Shown here: in pieces, positions 46,301 to 58,300 of the stretch
Layout: each line of letters starts with the position of its first letter
Position numbering within the stretch: the first letter of the stretch is position 1
NCBI GenBank assembly: GCA_030704615.1
Contig: CM060731.1
Span: 72,212,756-72,272,755, forward strand
From: Takakia lepidozioides
Taxonomy: Eukaryota; Streptophyta; Takakiopsida; Takakiales; Takakiaceae
Length of the DNA: 60,000 bases
Reading direction: 5' to 3'
The notes under the pieces: model-generated
What the model saw: only the letters and a program-made list of their open reading frames with translations
Database searches by the model: none
Told to the model about the DNA's origin: nothing
Program-made: the position numbers and the translations under genes

Positions 46301-49300
46301 TTCTGACACAGATGCGAGAGGATATCAAAACGGGAGTTTATGTGGAGAACTTGTCAGAGCTTGAGGTGCAGAGTGTTCGGGATGTTGTCCGTCTCCTCCT
46401 CCTGGTAATATGCCTTCCTGAGTTCATGCAGTCAGGTGGGCGATAAAAGCTTGAAAAATTCTCGATGCTGCTTTGGTACTTCATGAAAAGTGGCCCTGAC
46501 TTTCTATTTTTCGAAAATCACTTTAAACTTTTGGACCTAGAAGATGTTCTTGAGGAAGCCTATGTATATCAAACCAAACTAGATCTTGGGAGCATTGACC
46601 AACTGAGGAAAGTTGGTCCATTTTGACCACATCTGATATACACCTATGGGACCGAAGGAATAGAAAGAAAAAGAATTTTATAACGTCCACCAGAAGCTCT
46701 AAAGAGCTTATGGAACTATTCGAAGTTCGAGATGAAATCTTGAAACCAAAATCCGGGACTCTCATTTAATGAGAGACAGTGGTTCGTATTGTACTGAAAT
46801 GGAAGGAACTTCGTAGAGAAGAAATGAGATGAACTGATACTCTATATAAGGTTCCAATGGAGGAAAGGGAAGGAACGTTGTAGAAAGAACTACAATAAAT
46901 TATTATGGTGGTGGGAGGAAAAAGCACCAAGGACACAAATTGGGAAATTGAGAGCTCACTTTCTATTGTGTCCTTTCAGGGAGCAGCCAATCGGAAAGTG
47001 GCTGCCACGAACATGAACAGGGAGAGCAGTCGTTCCCACAGTGTGTTTACCTGCATCATTGAAAGCAAGGTTTACCACTTCCATTTCCTCCAGCAATGAA
47101 GGCCGATCTTGTGTCTTTGCCTTCCTTCTGCCCAGTATTCTCACTTGTTTTTAAGACTATCGTCTGTGGTATTATCTTTTAAGGTGGTTGGGTCAGAGGT
47201 GGAGATATGTTCTTAAATAGTTGTGTTTGTTTGTGGACTGGATTTTGCGTATGCAGTGGGAATGTGAGTCTATAACCAACATTCGATTTGGGCGATTGAA
47301 TCTGGTTGACCTGGCAGGATCTGAAAGGTAACCCTGTAGTGGCCATTATCTTTTCGTCGATTGGTTATTCTGACTCTCATTGTCCAATATGTGGGAGTAA
47401 GCAAAACGAAGAAGGTTTACTGAACATGGGTAACAGAACCTGTGGGATGCTCAATGCAAACAGGCAGAAGACCTCAGGGGCTGAAGGCGAGCGCTTGAAA
47501 GAAGCTGTCAACATCAACAAGTCCCTCTCAACCCTTGGGTAAATGCAATTTGAGATTGTTGTAAATTTTCAGTTAGAGGTATAAACAGGTTGAATGCCAG
47601 ATTGGTGGGAGAAGGAAGGAAGTTTATGATGTCCATGGAGCATAGCAAAGTAATACAGTGCCAGGGTAACAGGCCTATACCAGTGTATGAGACAGATCAG
47701 GTAAGTCTCTCTTGCCCAAACGGACCTGAAAATTGTCTGTATTTCAAAAATTTTACACCTTGCCAGTGATGAGCAGCTTGAAGAGATACTATATGTCTCT
47801 AAACAGGGCATGAGATTGTACTCATAAGACGTTGTTTGCCGTAGCCTTGTGGCCATTGACCCCGCGCCCAGTTTGAGCAGGAACAAAAGGGACAGAACCT
47901 ACCTCTGTCAGGGGCTGACGTTGGTAGTACGACTTACCTCCATATATGGAATTAATCCGGGTTTTCCAGATATCCTCTAGAAATCCCTTCACACAAGCAT
48001 CAATCTGCTGTGTGTGATTTGCCCAAAAACTAGGCCTCAGGAGGGCCTGGGCTTTTGGCTCAGCCTCGAGACTTTCAAAGTTGGTAAACAGGGGTACAGG
48101 CACAATACCCTTAATAGATTTGAAGAGAGCGTCTCTTTGGTGAGAGAACCCCGGACAGTGTATCAGAAAATGAATACTGTCTTCAGATTGCCCACACAAC
48201 GGGCAATTGCACTCTCCCTTTCCTCTCTGCTTCTGTTTGCTGTTCAAAGGTAGGCTTCCTGCCCTGAGTTTAAATTTCAGTCTAGTGCCGAGAGTGGGTA
48301 GACCCTTGAGGTCATCCAAGATGTCCTCCCCCATGTCACAGACTGGAAACAAGTTCAGGGAAGTTTTCTGCCTAACTTCATTTTCATCAGACAATCTCAT
48401 GGCAACAGACATGGCTGAGGACACTACAGCCTCTAAGTCAGATTTATCCAGCAGGGTCAAGACTTGCGGATCCAGGTCCAGGTCCTTGAGGATCTCTTCT
48501 ACTCTCTTCTGCCAGGACTTAGCCTGTTTGACAGGGCGGTCCTGTTTCCAAGATATAGAGTCGATTAACTTAGGATATCTGGTGTTGGGCATATGTTGCA
48601 GCTGACCCCACCATCTGACCTTGAATTCATCTCGTCGGGAGCTTAAGGACGGAATGCCAAACTCACCCCGAACAGCCACATTGGCTGTTGGAGCATGCTG
48701 ACATACACTCCTTAAGCACCCCCACTCTAAACAGGGCATGAGAGACAAAAAACCTGAGCAGGAAATCACATTTTTTGTATCACAGGCTCGTGATCATGAT
48801 CCTGGTGGATGTAGCAAATGGGAAACAGCGTCATGTGCCATACCGTGATTCCAAGCTCACTTTTCTTCTTCAGGTGGGGTCACACAATCGAATACTGTGT
48901 GGATGCCTTTCCATTGTTTGTCTTGTCAGATTCAATTGCTGACAAATTCTCAAAGTGATGAGTCAATTATCTTCATTTTCCTGACCGCAGTTTTCTCAGT
49001 GATTAGCATATTTGAAATATTGATGAATATTGCAGGCTATTGAAAGATGGAATTGTTGGAGTGCAGGATTCACTTGGAGGGAATTCGAAAACAACAATGA
49101 TTGCAAATATCAGTCCTTCGAGCTGGTAAATTAGCTGCTTATTTGCTGTACATTTTGCTTTGCTTCTCTTCTCCATATTATCGTCTGCAGAGTTTTATAA
49201 GAATGACCACATCGATGCACAATCTTGGTGCATTTTGTTTTCTGACATCAACCGAGTATGTTGTGATTGTGATATGTCTTGGTGCGTATTTACTGGATGT

Positions 49301-52300
49301 TCTTGACATGGCAGTTGTGGACTGGAGACATTGAGTACGCTGAAGTTTGCTCAGCGTGCGAAGTTCATCCGTAACAATGTATAAATTTAATCACATCTTC
49401 CCCATATTGCTAAATTCAACATCGTGGTTGTACTATAATCAGCTGAGCAATTGTAGATGGTGAAGAATCTCTTGTGTTGATTCCTGTGTGAATAGCAGCA
49501 TGTGGCAAGATGGTTGGCTGCTCCTGTCTTTGAAACTGTTTTCTTTGACAGGCTGTCATTAACGAAGATGCCTCTGGAGATGTGAATGACCTGCGTCAGC
49601 AAATTCAACAGTTGAAGGTGTGCTGAGCACTAGGTGTTCCTGTGTATGGCCCATTCTGTCCATTGCAGTATTTAGATATTCAAGACCTTTCCCTTATGTT
49701 CGTTTTGAAGTTTCAGGTGGTCTGTAGAGCTGTCTGTGGATTAGCTCTGTTGTTTTGTGGTTTGTTTCTTTGTTGTTCTAGAAGAGTCCCTTGGTGATTT
49801 CGGCTCCTTGCAAGTGTAGTAAATTTCTACCTTGACATGAGTAGGAGGAATTGGATCGTTTTCGAAGACAAAATGTATCAAGACCAGCCTCATTGTGGTC
49901 ATCAGAGTCATTGCAAGATGGCATACCAGCAGGTGACTATGGATATTGTAAATCCATGGTTTCTGCTGATGGGCTTGAGCCAGCTCGTTGCTCTTTAGAC
50001 TCATGGGAGTTCAGCAAAGCTCTCGCTGGCCCACAAATATCATTTAAGAAGGTGTGTCCACAGTTATCTTGCTTCATTGCCTGTAGATATTGTTCGTTTA
50101 CTGTCTACGATGTGCGGTGGTCAACGCCTGTTCTGTGAACTTCCACATGGCAGCTGCTTGGAAATATTGGGAGAAAGTCATTTCATTTCTTAGAGAGGAC
50201 CCCACTCTCTTGTTTCATGCTTTCTCTTGTCCCATCTGCTCTTTAAGTTTCTGCGGATGTTCTTAAGTACCATTTCATCTCTTTTTTGTTGTGTTATTGT
50301 TCTGCATATACAAGGTCTCCTGAACAACTCACATCGCAATCTGTGTGTTGGTTGTTGATGTGGTTGATTCTTCTACTGCTCATCTTAAGCTTTCTTAAGG
50401 GTATGGACATAGAACATTAATGACTGCATGAGGGGGTTGTAAGTCAGATGAAAGCAATGGAGGCAGTATTGGCAGGTGCTCTCAGAAGAGAGCAGGCAGC
50501 TGACCTCTATGCAAAGCGACTGGCTGCAGAGATTGAGCAACTGAATCGCTTGGTGCGCATTTTCCCAACTTTGTCGTTGTCCATCTGTGTTTATTTCCTT
50601 GTTTTCTGCTTCTCATGGACCCTGTAGGTCAATATCTATCTGGCCCTCTCGCACATCATGAATTTTCTACCATTTCATTTCATTTAAATGTCCTGACTGC
50701 AGGAGGAGAATCTGTTGTAACGGATCTTACCGGAACTAATTAGCCATGTCACCACTCACAAACTATACCTGTCCGATGGGCCCTCATGGTCCCCTATGCA
50801 CGTTCCAAGCTCTTTGAGCTGTCCACAGACATTATAACGTCGCTATATTTCGTTTTCTGCTATGAGATCAAGGGTAGATCATATTGCCTATTCTGAGATA
50901 GCCGATTTGTTACAAAGGTGTTCCACCAAGGATCAGAAATGCTAGGTGGCGTATCTGCATAGATGTACAGCAGAGACAATGGTTGTTGTTTTTGGGCTGC
51001 TTTCTGTGGCCTGACTCTTTCTTGTTTGCCGCTTTCACTTGTCCCAGAAGCTCTTATGCAGACATGATAAAGTGTCATTTCACTTCATTCATTTCTTCTT
51101 GTTTTCGCTCATTTTTGTTGGCAAGCAGAACGGAAAATGACCCAGGAAAAAACTCTCCCTCTTGCTCTCTCATCAAAACAAGCATGTGTGGCTTCAGTTC
51201 CTGCTTGTATTGGCTGCTGGTAATTCCATGCGGGATGGGCAGGGAAGGAATGTTTTCATTTTAAATGGAGAGAGTTTGGCAGAGAAATGAAATGAAATGA
51301 AATGAAATGATGCTTTATAACATCCGCGGAAAGCTCATAGAGCAGAGAAAGAAGGGCAACACAAGTGAAATTATGATTGGGTTCTTTTGTATTGAAAAGC
51401 TGAAGAGGAGGTCGTATGCCTTATGGTTACAGGTCAGGCAACGCGAAGACAACTCACAATGCAGCAAGATGATGCTTCGTTTCCGAGAAGAGAAAATCCG
51501 ACGACTTGAGTCCCTCTCAGATGGTCTCTTGTCAGCTGAGACTTACCTCTTAGAGGAAAAAAATGCACTGATGGAGGAATTGCAGCTAGCACGTGGGCGG
51601 ATAGACCGCAATCCTGAGCTGACACGATTTGCAATGGAGAACATACGCCTTTTGGAGCAACTTCGAAGGTTTGCACAACAAACTAATGTTATGTCTCAGT
51701 TGTAGCTTATATTTTAGACAGTTATCTTCACTTGTTAGATGTTCACAAAGAAGATGTTAACTCTGCCCATGGTTTATCTTTTAACTGACATGTAGAAGAA
51801 CATTGCAAAAGTCTGACCCATTAGCAATTAAAGGCACTCCGTTTTGTGCACATTATTTATAAGCCAAAATTGTCAGTTCAGGTTCCAGGACTTCTATTCT
51901 GATGGAGAAAGGGAGGTGATGGAAGAGGAGATCTCAAATTTGCGGGACCAAGTATGATAACTGTAGTTGTTTAATTGATCCATTTTTTTGGGTGATGAAA
52001 GAGGCAAGAAGTTGGGTTGTGAGGGTTAATTATTCGATTGGTTGCCGCTCTAGCGTTCCCTTGGGGGCAGGTACCTGTGAGATATTTGAAGGCCATTTTC
52101 TGTGTCTTCTGATAAGTTCATAACTTGTGTATCACTATTTTATAATAGATCCTGCTAGTAAGGCGCTGACAGTCTAGCATTCCTGATGTATGATGCAGTT
52201 GCTGGCAGTATTGGACACCAATCTCTCACTGGATTCACTCACAACTCCGCAGGTTAATTTCTTGTGAGCTTTGCTTTTCTACACATCGTGTGCTGTTTGA

Positions 52301-55300
52301 TAGTGGTTCTGAGTTGATTTTTTTAACAACTAATTCTATGGGAATCCTGGGGAAGCGTTGAAGATCCATCTGCGCAGGCAGGAAGATGACAATTGACTTT
52401 GATGTCTTGACACCTATACATGCTTACACAGAGGGAGGCATTGGCGCCTGATCTTGCTGCTGCTAAAAGAGAAATTGAGCTTCTCCGGATTGAGGTATCG
52501 TGCTGAAGAAAGGTGTTGGTTCTACGTAGCAGTTAGTTCATAGAAGTTTTATGGTCATAAATTCAAGTTATATGGGAGAGCCTTCCACATTTGGTGAGTT
52601 TGGATGTTGCTTGTTTCACAGGCCGACAACTATCGGAGAGAAGTTGAAGATTGCAGGAAAAATTTGAGTACCAGTCTAGAGTCCAATACAGAAATGGCGA
52701 GGTATGACCCTTTCTCACAATTCAAGAGCGGCTCAACAAATAAGACAATGCACTTCCTTTTTTTACTCCCTGGGAAATTCCTACAATCAGCTATGCTAAA
52801 TTAAGAAGGGATTTTCAGGATTCCACAGGATACTATTGAAGAGGGGTTGGAGTATCCTGAGATTTGCATAATTCCTTTCTGAGATCTTCTCATCCTTTTC
52901 GTGCCTGAATATGGCGATTGCTTCAATTTCATACACTCAAAGCAGGTTTGTGTACGTTTGGAGATCATCTCTGCGGTGCTAAGGAGTAGTGATGTCTGGT
53001 TAATTTTTGCAACATCCATCCGCAGCATCAAGAGAATTGGACATTGTGGGAGCCTTGGCCACAACACCTAGTGCTCATGCGGGCCTTATCCCATTTGCAA
53101 CGCTTAAATACTGCAAAATATCTCGACCACCCAGCTTGAGATATTGCACAGTATCTTGAGCACTCTGAACAAAATGCTGTAAAGTATCCCAAGTTTAATG
53201 AACAAGATTTTACAGATATCAGTCAGATGGCCAAGCTAGCACCACCAATTGTTTGTGGTACGCTGGTGTGCATCATGATCTTAAAGAGATGAAGATCTTT
53301 TAAGAGTCATGGTTGTTGGGAATGGTGGACAACGTCGAGTCCACTTTCGATATTCTAGTTCCACAATATGTTTAGTATCTGAGTATCTTTTGCCAAGTGT
53401 CTCCACTCCATGTGTCTCTTGCAAGGGTCCTGCATATTAGTTTGTAAACGGTGCATGATTGTTAGTGTAACTTAAGACATTCTCAAATATATCACTACAA
53501 GGAAAGAAGCTACAGTCCTGGTCTTACCATAAAGCCAACAGGTAATGACAAATTTGTTTATCTGTGGCAGGCAACTGTACGAGGTGCAAATTGAGGTGTG
53601 TGGGTTGAAGGCAGAGTGCAGTCAACAGCTGCGAGAACTGGAGACATTAAAGGTTTCAGCCTATGGTTCTTTTTGGATGACGAATGATCGCGCAGGGTTC
53701 TTGTTTCATCTAACATGCTGTGGGGTGTTCTTGACCCAAATGAGACATGAGGGTAACTCTGATTTTGGGCTTGGAGTAATTTGATAGTGGACCAAAATGA
53801 TCTAGATTGTATTACACGCGTGTGGTCGCCATTCTCACCATCATTGATGATATGAGCAGGTGATATAAAGAGTCTTTCACTGTTCATTGACATGATGTGG
53901 CTGGTTTTTTCTACAGGCAAGAGCACTGGAGGTAGAATTGGAAAGCACAAGACACCTGAATGTTATATCTGAATTGAAGGCTGAGCTGCAGAAGGTGCCC
54001 ACATCTTACCGAGTTCTAGTTTATGCAGTGTTTGATAGGACTTCGACGTGCGACTGTTAAATTCCTGGATTAGGACCTCTGTCGGTAATGGTGATGTTTG
54101 TCAGCAGAGTGAGGAGAGGGCAGAGCTCGACACAGCCATTCAAATGCAGCTCGATCAGCAGTTAAAGGTGGCCTTACAAGATGCAAAAATGCTTCAGATA
54201 CAGCTCCAGGTAATTCAGTGAATACCATTTTACATGGACTATTATTACAGTGTCAAGGTGTGATTATTCCGGTTTCTCGTTGTGCTTTTGTTCTGATGAT
54301 ATGCTGTACATGTAGGAATCCAAGGAGAGAGAGGTTGCAGTGGAAGCTCTTGCAAAGCAGTTGAAGAGTAGTGAAGTGAGCCTTGCAGTTGCTAAGGTGA
54401 ACATCGATTTCTGTTTCAACGAGGGGTTTGGGGGTAGGGCCCACGAGCAGTTTAAGGAAATCAAAGAAGAATAAATATGCTCATTGGGGGCTTGGAGGGA
54501 GAGAAGAAATCAGGGAGAATGTTGCTTTTCTTGTATCCTGGAGTGTAACAGTTGTGGGGGCCCAACTCATAGTGGATATGTATCGCATTTTTTTCTCTTT
54601 CCTGTTCTTCCTGGTTTAGGATTTTCAGGTAAGGATCGAAGTGGATAAAGCACATCATCTGATTCACCCCCTGGGTACAGACCAAATCTGGGAGATATTG
54701 GTGAAAGAGTCAGGGAGTTGTTTTGCTTGTGCACAAGCCTGTGCACTCAATGTTGTTGCTTCTGATATGGGTGCAAATGAAGGGTTGGAAGAACAAGCCC
54801 ATCAGTCTGATATGAGTTGCTTGGAGGAGTTGATGCAGCTACGACCACAGGTGGTGTCTCTCGAGGTGGTTTTGGAGGAAGAACGAGTATCTGGAAAGCA
54901 TCCGGAAGACAAGGTTGCTGATTCTAGCATGCACAAACATAATTCTCCCTTGCTTGATAATCGTGCAGGAGGGCCTGATGTACAAATGCAGGACCCTGTG
55001 ATGGCCAGAGAGAGTGAACATTTGAATTCAATGGGAGTTACTTTTGAAGAGCAGTGTGGTCATGATAGAGGACCATTCTCGTGTTCGAGTGAGCAGCTGG
55101 CTGGACCAGGTACCGATAGTTACAAATGGAAAGAAAGTTCTCCAGGTCAACCACGGGTTGACAATGAGCAGCAGTCTTTTGATATGATGCAGCTGCAGTT
55201 GAAGTTGGTGTCAGTGGAGACTGCGTTGGAAGAAGAATGTGCCTGCCTAAAACAGGCGGAAGAGCAGAGTAGACACCTCAGGCAGCAGCTGGAGGAATCA

Positions 55301-58300
55301 GTGTGCAAGCTGGACCAGGAGAAAGCTGTCGTGGAAGCTCTAGAGAATCAGCAGCTGTTCTCCATCAACAAGCTTGAAACCTTGCAAGCAGAACATAAGA
55401 TAGATTTAAAAAGGTTAAGGATAAGGGAGGAGAACGAAAGACTGCTGAAGGAAAGAATATCTCAGTTGGAGTGGCAGTTGACAAAGGAGCAAGAGATTCG
55501 AGGACCAGAAATGGAGTATAATTTGAAAGTGATAGAGGAGAATATGAGTGGGGTTGTGGATGCAGATGGGATGTGTGGTTTGGAATTGAAGTTAGATAGA
55601 GCAAGGATAGAGCTAGAGAGAGCTCAAGGGCTGAACAGTAGGTTTCAGGGCCAGCTAGAATCCCACACAGTTCTAGAGCAAGATATGGATGCCACACGTT
55701 CTGAAGCAGAGACAGAAACCGCTCTGGCTATCACTTGTATGCAGTCGGAGCTGACAGACTTGAGGGATGAGGTCAATGCTGCAGTACGGAGTGAAGCAGT
55801 TGCAGAAGAGCGGGTGGCACAGCTTACCATGGAGCTCAAGTCAGTTGAACTTGTATTGAAGGATGTGCAGGAAGTGAGCCAGAGACAGGCTGGAGAGTAT
55901 GAGACAATTCTCAAGGATAAAGATGCAGAGATAGATACACTGAAGAGACACTGGGACTGTTCGACAGCTAAGCTGGCTGAACAGCTAGCTGAAGGAGATC
56001 ATGCCCTTACTGAGGCAGTTCAGGAGGTGGAGGAAATTTTTGGCAACACTTTTTTTCCTAGGAAGACAGCTGGAAAGGACAGAGACTACCGGGAACTAGT
56101 ATCCCAGATGGTGCAGAAACCGAAAGCAGTTGAATCCCTTCAGAAACAGCTGCAGTGTGCTCGACAGCTGGTGCATGATGCTGAGTGCAAAGTGAAGTCC
56201 TTAAGGGAGGTTGCATCAGCAGAAGCTGAAAAACAGAAGGATAGGGAAAAGATGCTGATTATGGGGTTTAAGGAACATACGGAAGCTTTGCAGACAGAAG
56301 TGGTCTGTGGTAAGGTGAAGCTAGAGGAGTTGAAGAAGAAAGCAACTGTTGTGTCTATTTTGGGTTGGTGGCTCTCCGAGAGAGCTGAATTACAGCAAGT
56401 GTCAGAGGATGGGATGAGAGTGGCACTTGCTAGTAGTCTTTTAGAGATACGTGAAAGAGACAGCTTATTGTTTGCCTTGCAATGTGACCTTGTACGTGGG
56501 AACACTCTGCTCGAGGACAAGGAGGTCAAACTGCAGCAACTGCTTGATGCTCAAGAGCAATTTATTGAAGAGAGGGGAAGGCAGATGCTGGATATTGAAG
56601 CTGCAAGAATGGAGATGGTAGAGAAAGACATCTTGCTAAGAGAGATTCAGGAGGAAATCACTAGGCTGCAAGGCAACTCAGTGGCATTGGAAGAGCAGAG
56701 GGTGCAATTGACTCTAGAAAAGGAGATGCTTGAGAAGAAAGTCTCTGAAAGTGCAGAGGTACTGCCACCAGGCCTGCATGCACAGGAGAAGTCCAGTCTT
56801 GAGAAAGAGCAGACTGAGCGATTGGAAGCATTGCAGGTGCTTGCAGATGCTCTGCAGAGCCAGGTATCTCAGTTTCTTAGTTCTAGGATGTATTTGCAAA
56901 ATAAGTTTTCCCCTCCCTTTATGTCTCATATCTCTCCAACTGTAAAATAGTTCAGTTCAACTAGCTGACTAGGTTAATCGTTGGTCTGTATTCTGTGGCA
57001 GCTGGAGATGAAAGAGCAGGAGGTTGTCAAGTTCAAGGAAGAATATGCACAGAAGAATGTGGAGTGGGATGTAGTGAAAACAAACCTTATTGTTGCAGCA
57101 CAAGAGGCAGATGATCATTCGTTGAAAAAAGATCAGGCCCTCACATCTGTGCAGGAGAGTCTGGTCACCCTCCAAGCTCGGGTGAGTGATGCAGAGCTTC
57201 GAGAGTGTGCCTTGTCTGAGCGCATGGAGGAGCTTCTGATAGCAAAGGAGGAATGGGAGACAGAAAAGAAACTGTTTGAAAGGGAGGTTGCAGGTATGAT
57301 GGGAGAGAAGGAGATGTTGACAGTGGATATGGAGCAAATGAGGTGTGAGTTCATTCATCGAGCGACAGTACTGGAAGAGATGCTTCAGAGAAACCAGGAG
57401 AAGGTTGCGGTTACAGAGAGTCAGATGATTGTAATACTCAGCGAAATGGACAGTATCACGCTGGTGAAGGAGAGGCTGGAAATGGAGATGGGATCCATCA
57501 GAGATGCGATGACAGCGCTTGTATCTACTCTGGCAGAAAAAGAAGAATCCCTTCAGGTTATTCAGACTACACGTGAAAGAGCTCAGATGCAGGAGCTGGA
57601 GGATGCCAGGGATTTACTTCTTTTAGACAAGATCAAATGGGGTGAGCAGAAGGAGTTTTTAGACCTGGAACGGTGTGAAGCTGAAGAGCTGGCTGCAGCC
57701 GAGAAGACTAAGTTATATGAAGACCTAGTGGCTGCTCAGGGGGAAGTTAAAGTCATGGAAGAGAAGGTCATGGCAATGGCTACAGCCATGGGTGGATTGG
57801 AAATGGAGACAACGATGCTGAGCAGTAATGCAGAGTCTGCTAGACTTATGCTTGAACAGAAAGAAGAGGAGGTTGCAGCAGCTCAGAGGAATCTAGTCAA
57901 GGTTGGAACATCCAGGAAGCAGACTGAAGAGAAGTTGGAGGGCTTTACAGTACTGATGGATGAGTTCTTGCTCAAAGAAGCGTGTTGGAGATCTGAGAAA
58001 GAAATCCTTAAAGCAGAGATTGAGAAGGTGAATTCATGTATGGCTAAGTTTGAGATGGAAGCTGCAGCTCTCCAAGAGGAGAGGGATTGGATTAAAATCT
58101 GCCTGCAAATAGTTCAGGAAAAAGAGATTATCGCTACAATGAATCTTCTGAGATTGGAAGAGAGCTTGGAGGTAATGGAATGCAAATGGTTCAGTGAGAA
58201 AGAACAGTTGTCCATTCAATTAGGCAAATTCCATGCCGACTTTTTGGAGAAGGAGAGAGAACTAGAAATCAACCAGGTGGAGCTTGCAAAGGCCCATGCG

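Noticed and set aside
47822-48769. 315-codon minus-strand frame as a host gene
   Set aside because: Its zinc motif and the related copy at 30.7-31.8 kb show it is the C-terminal part of a LINE polyprotein inserted in a kinesin intron.
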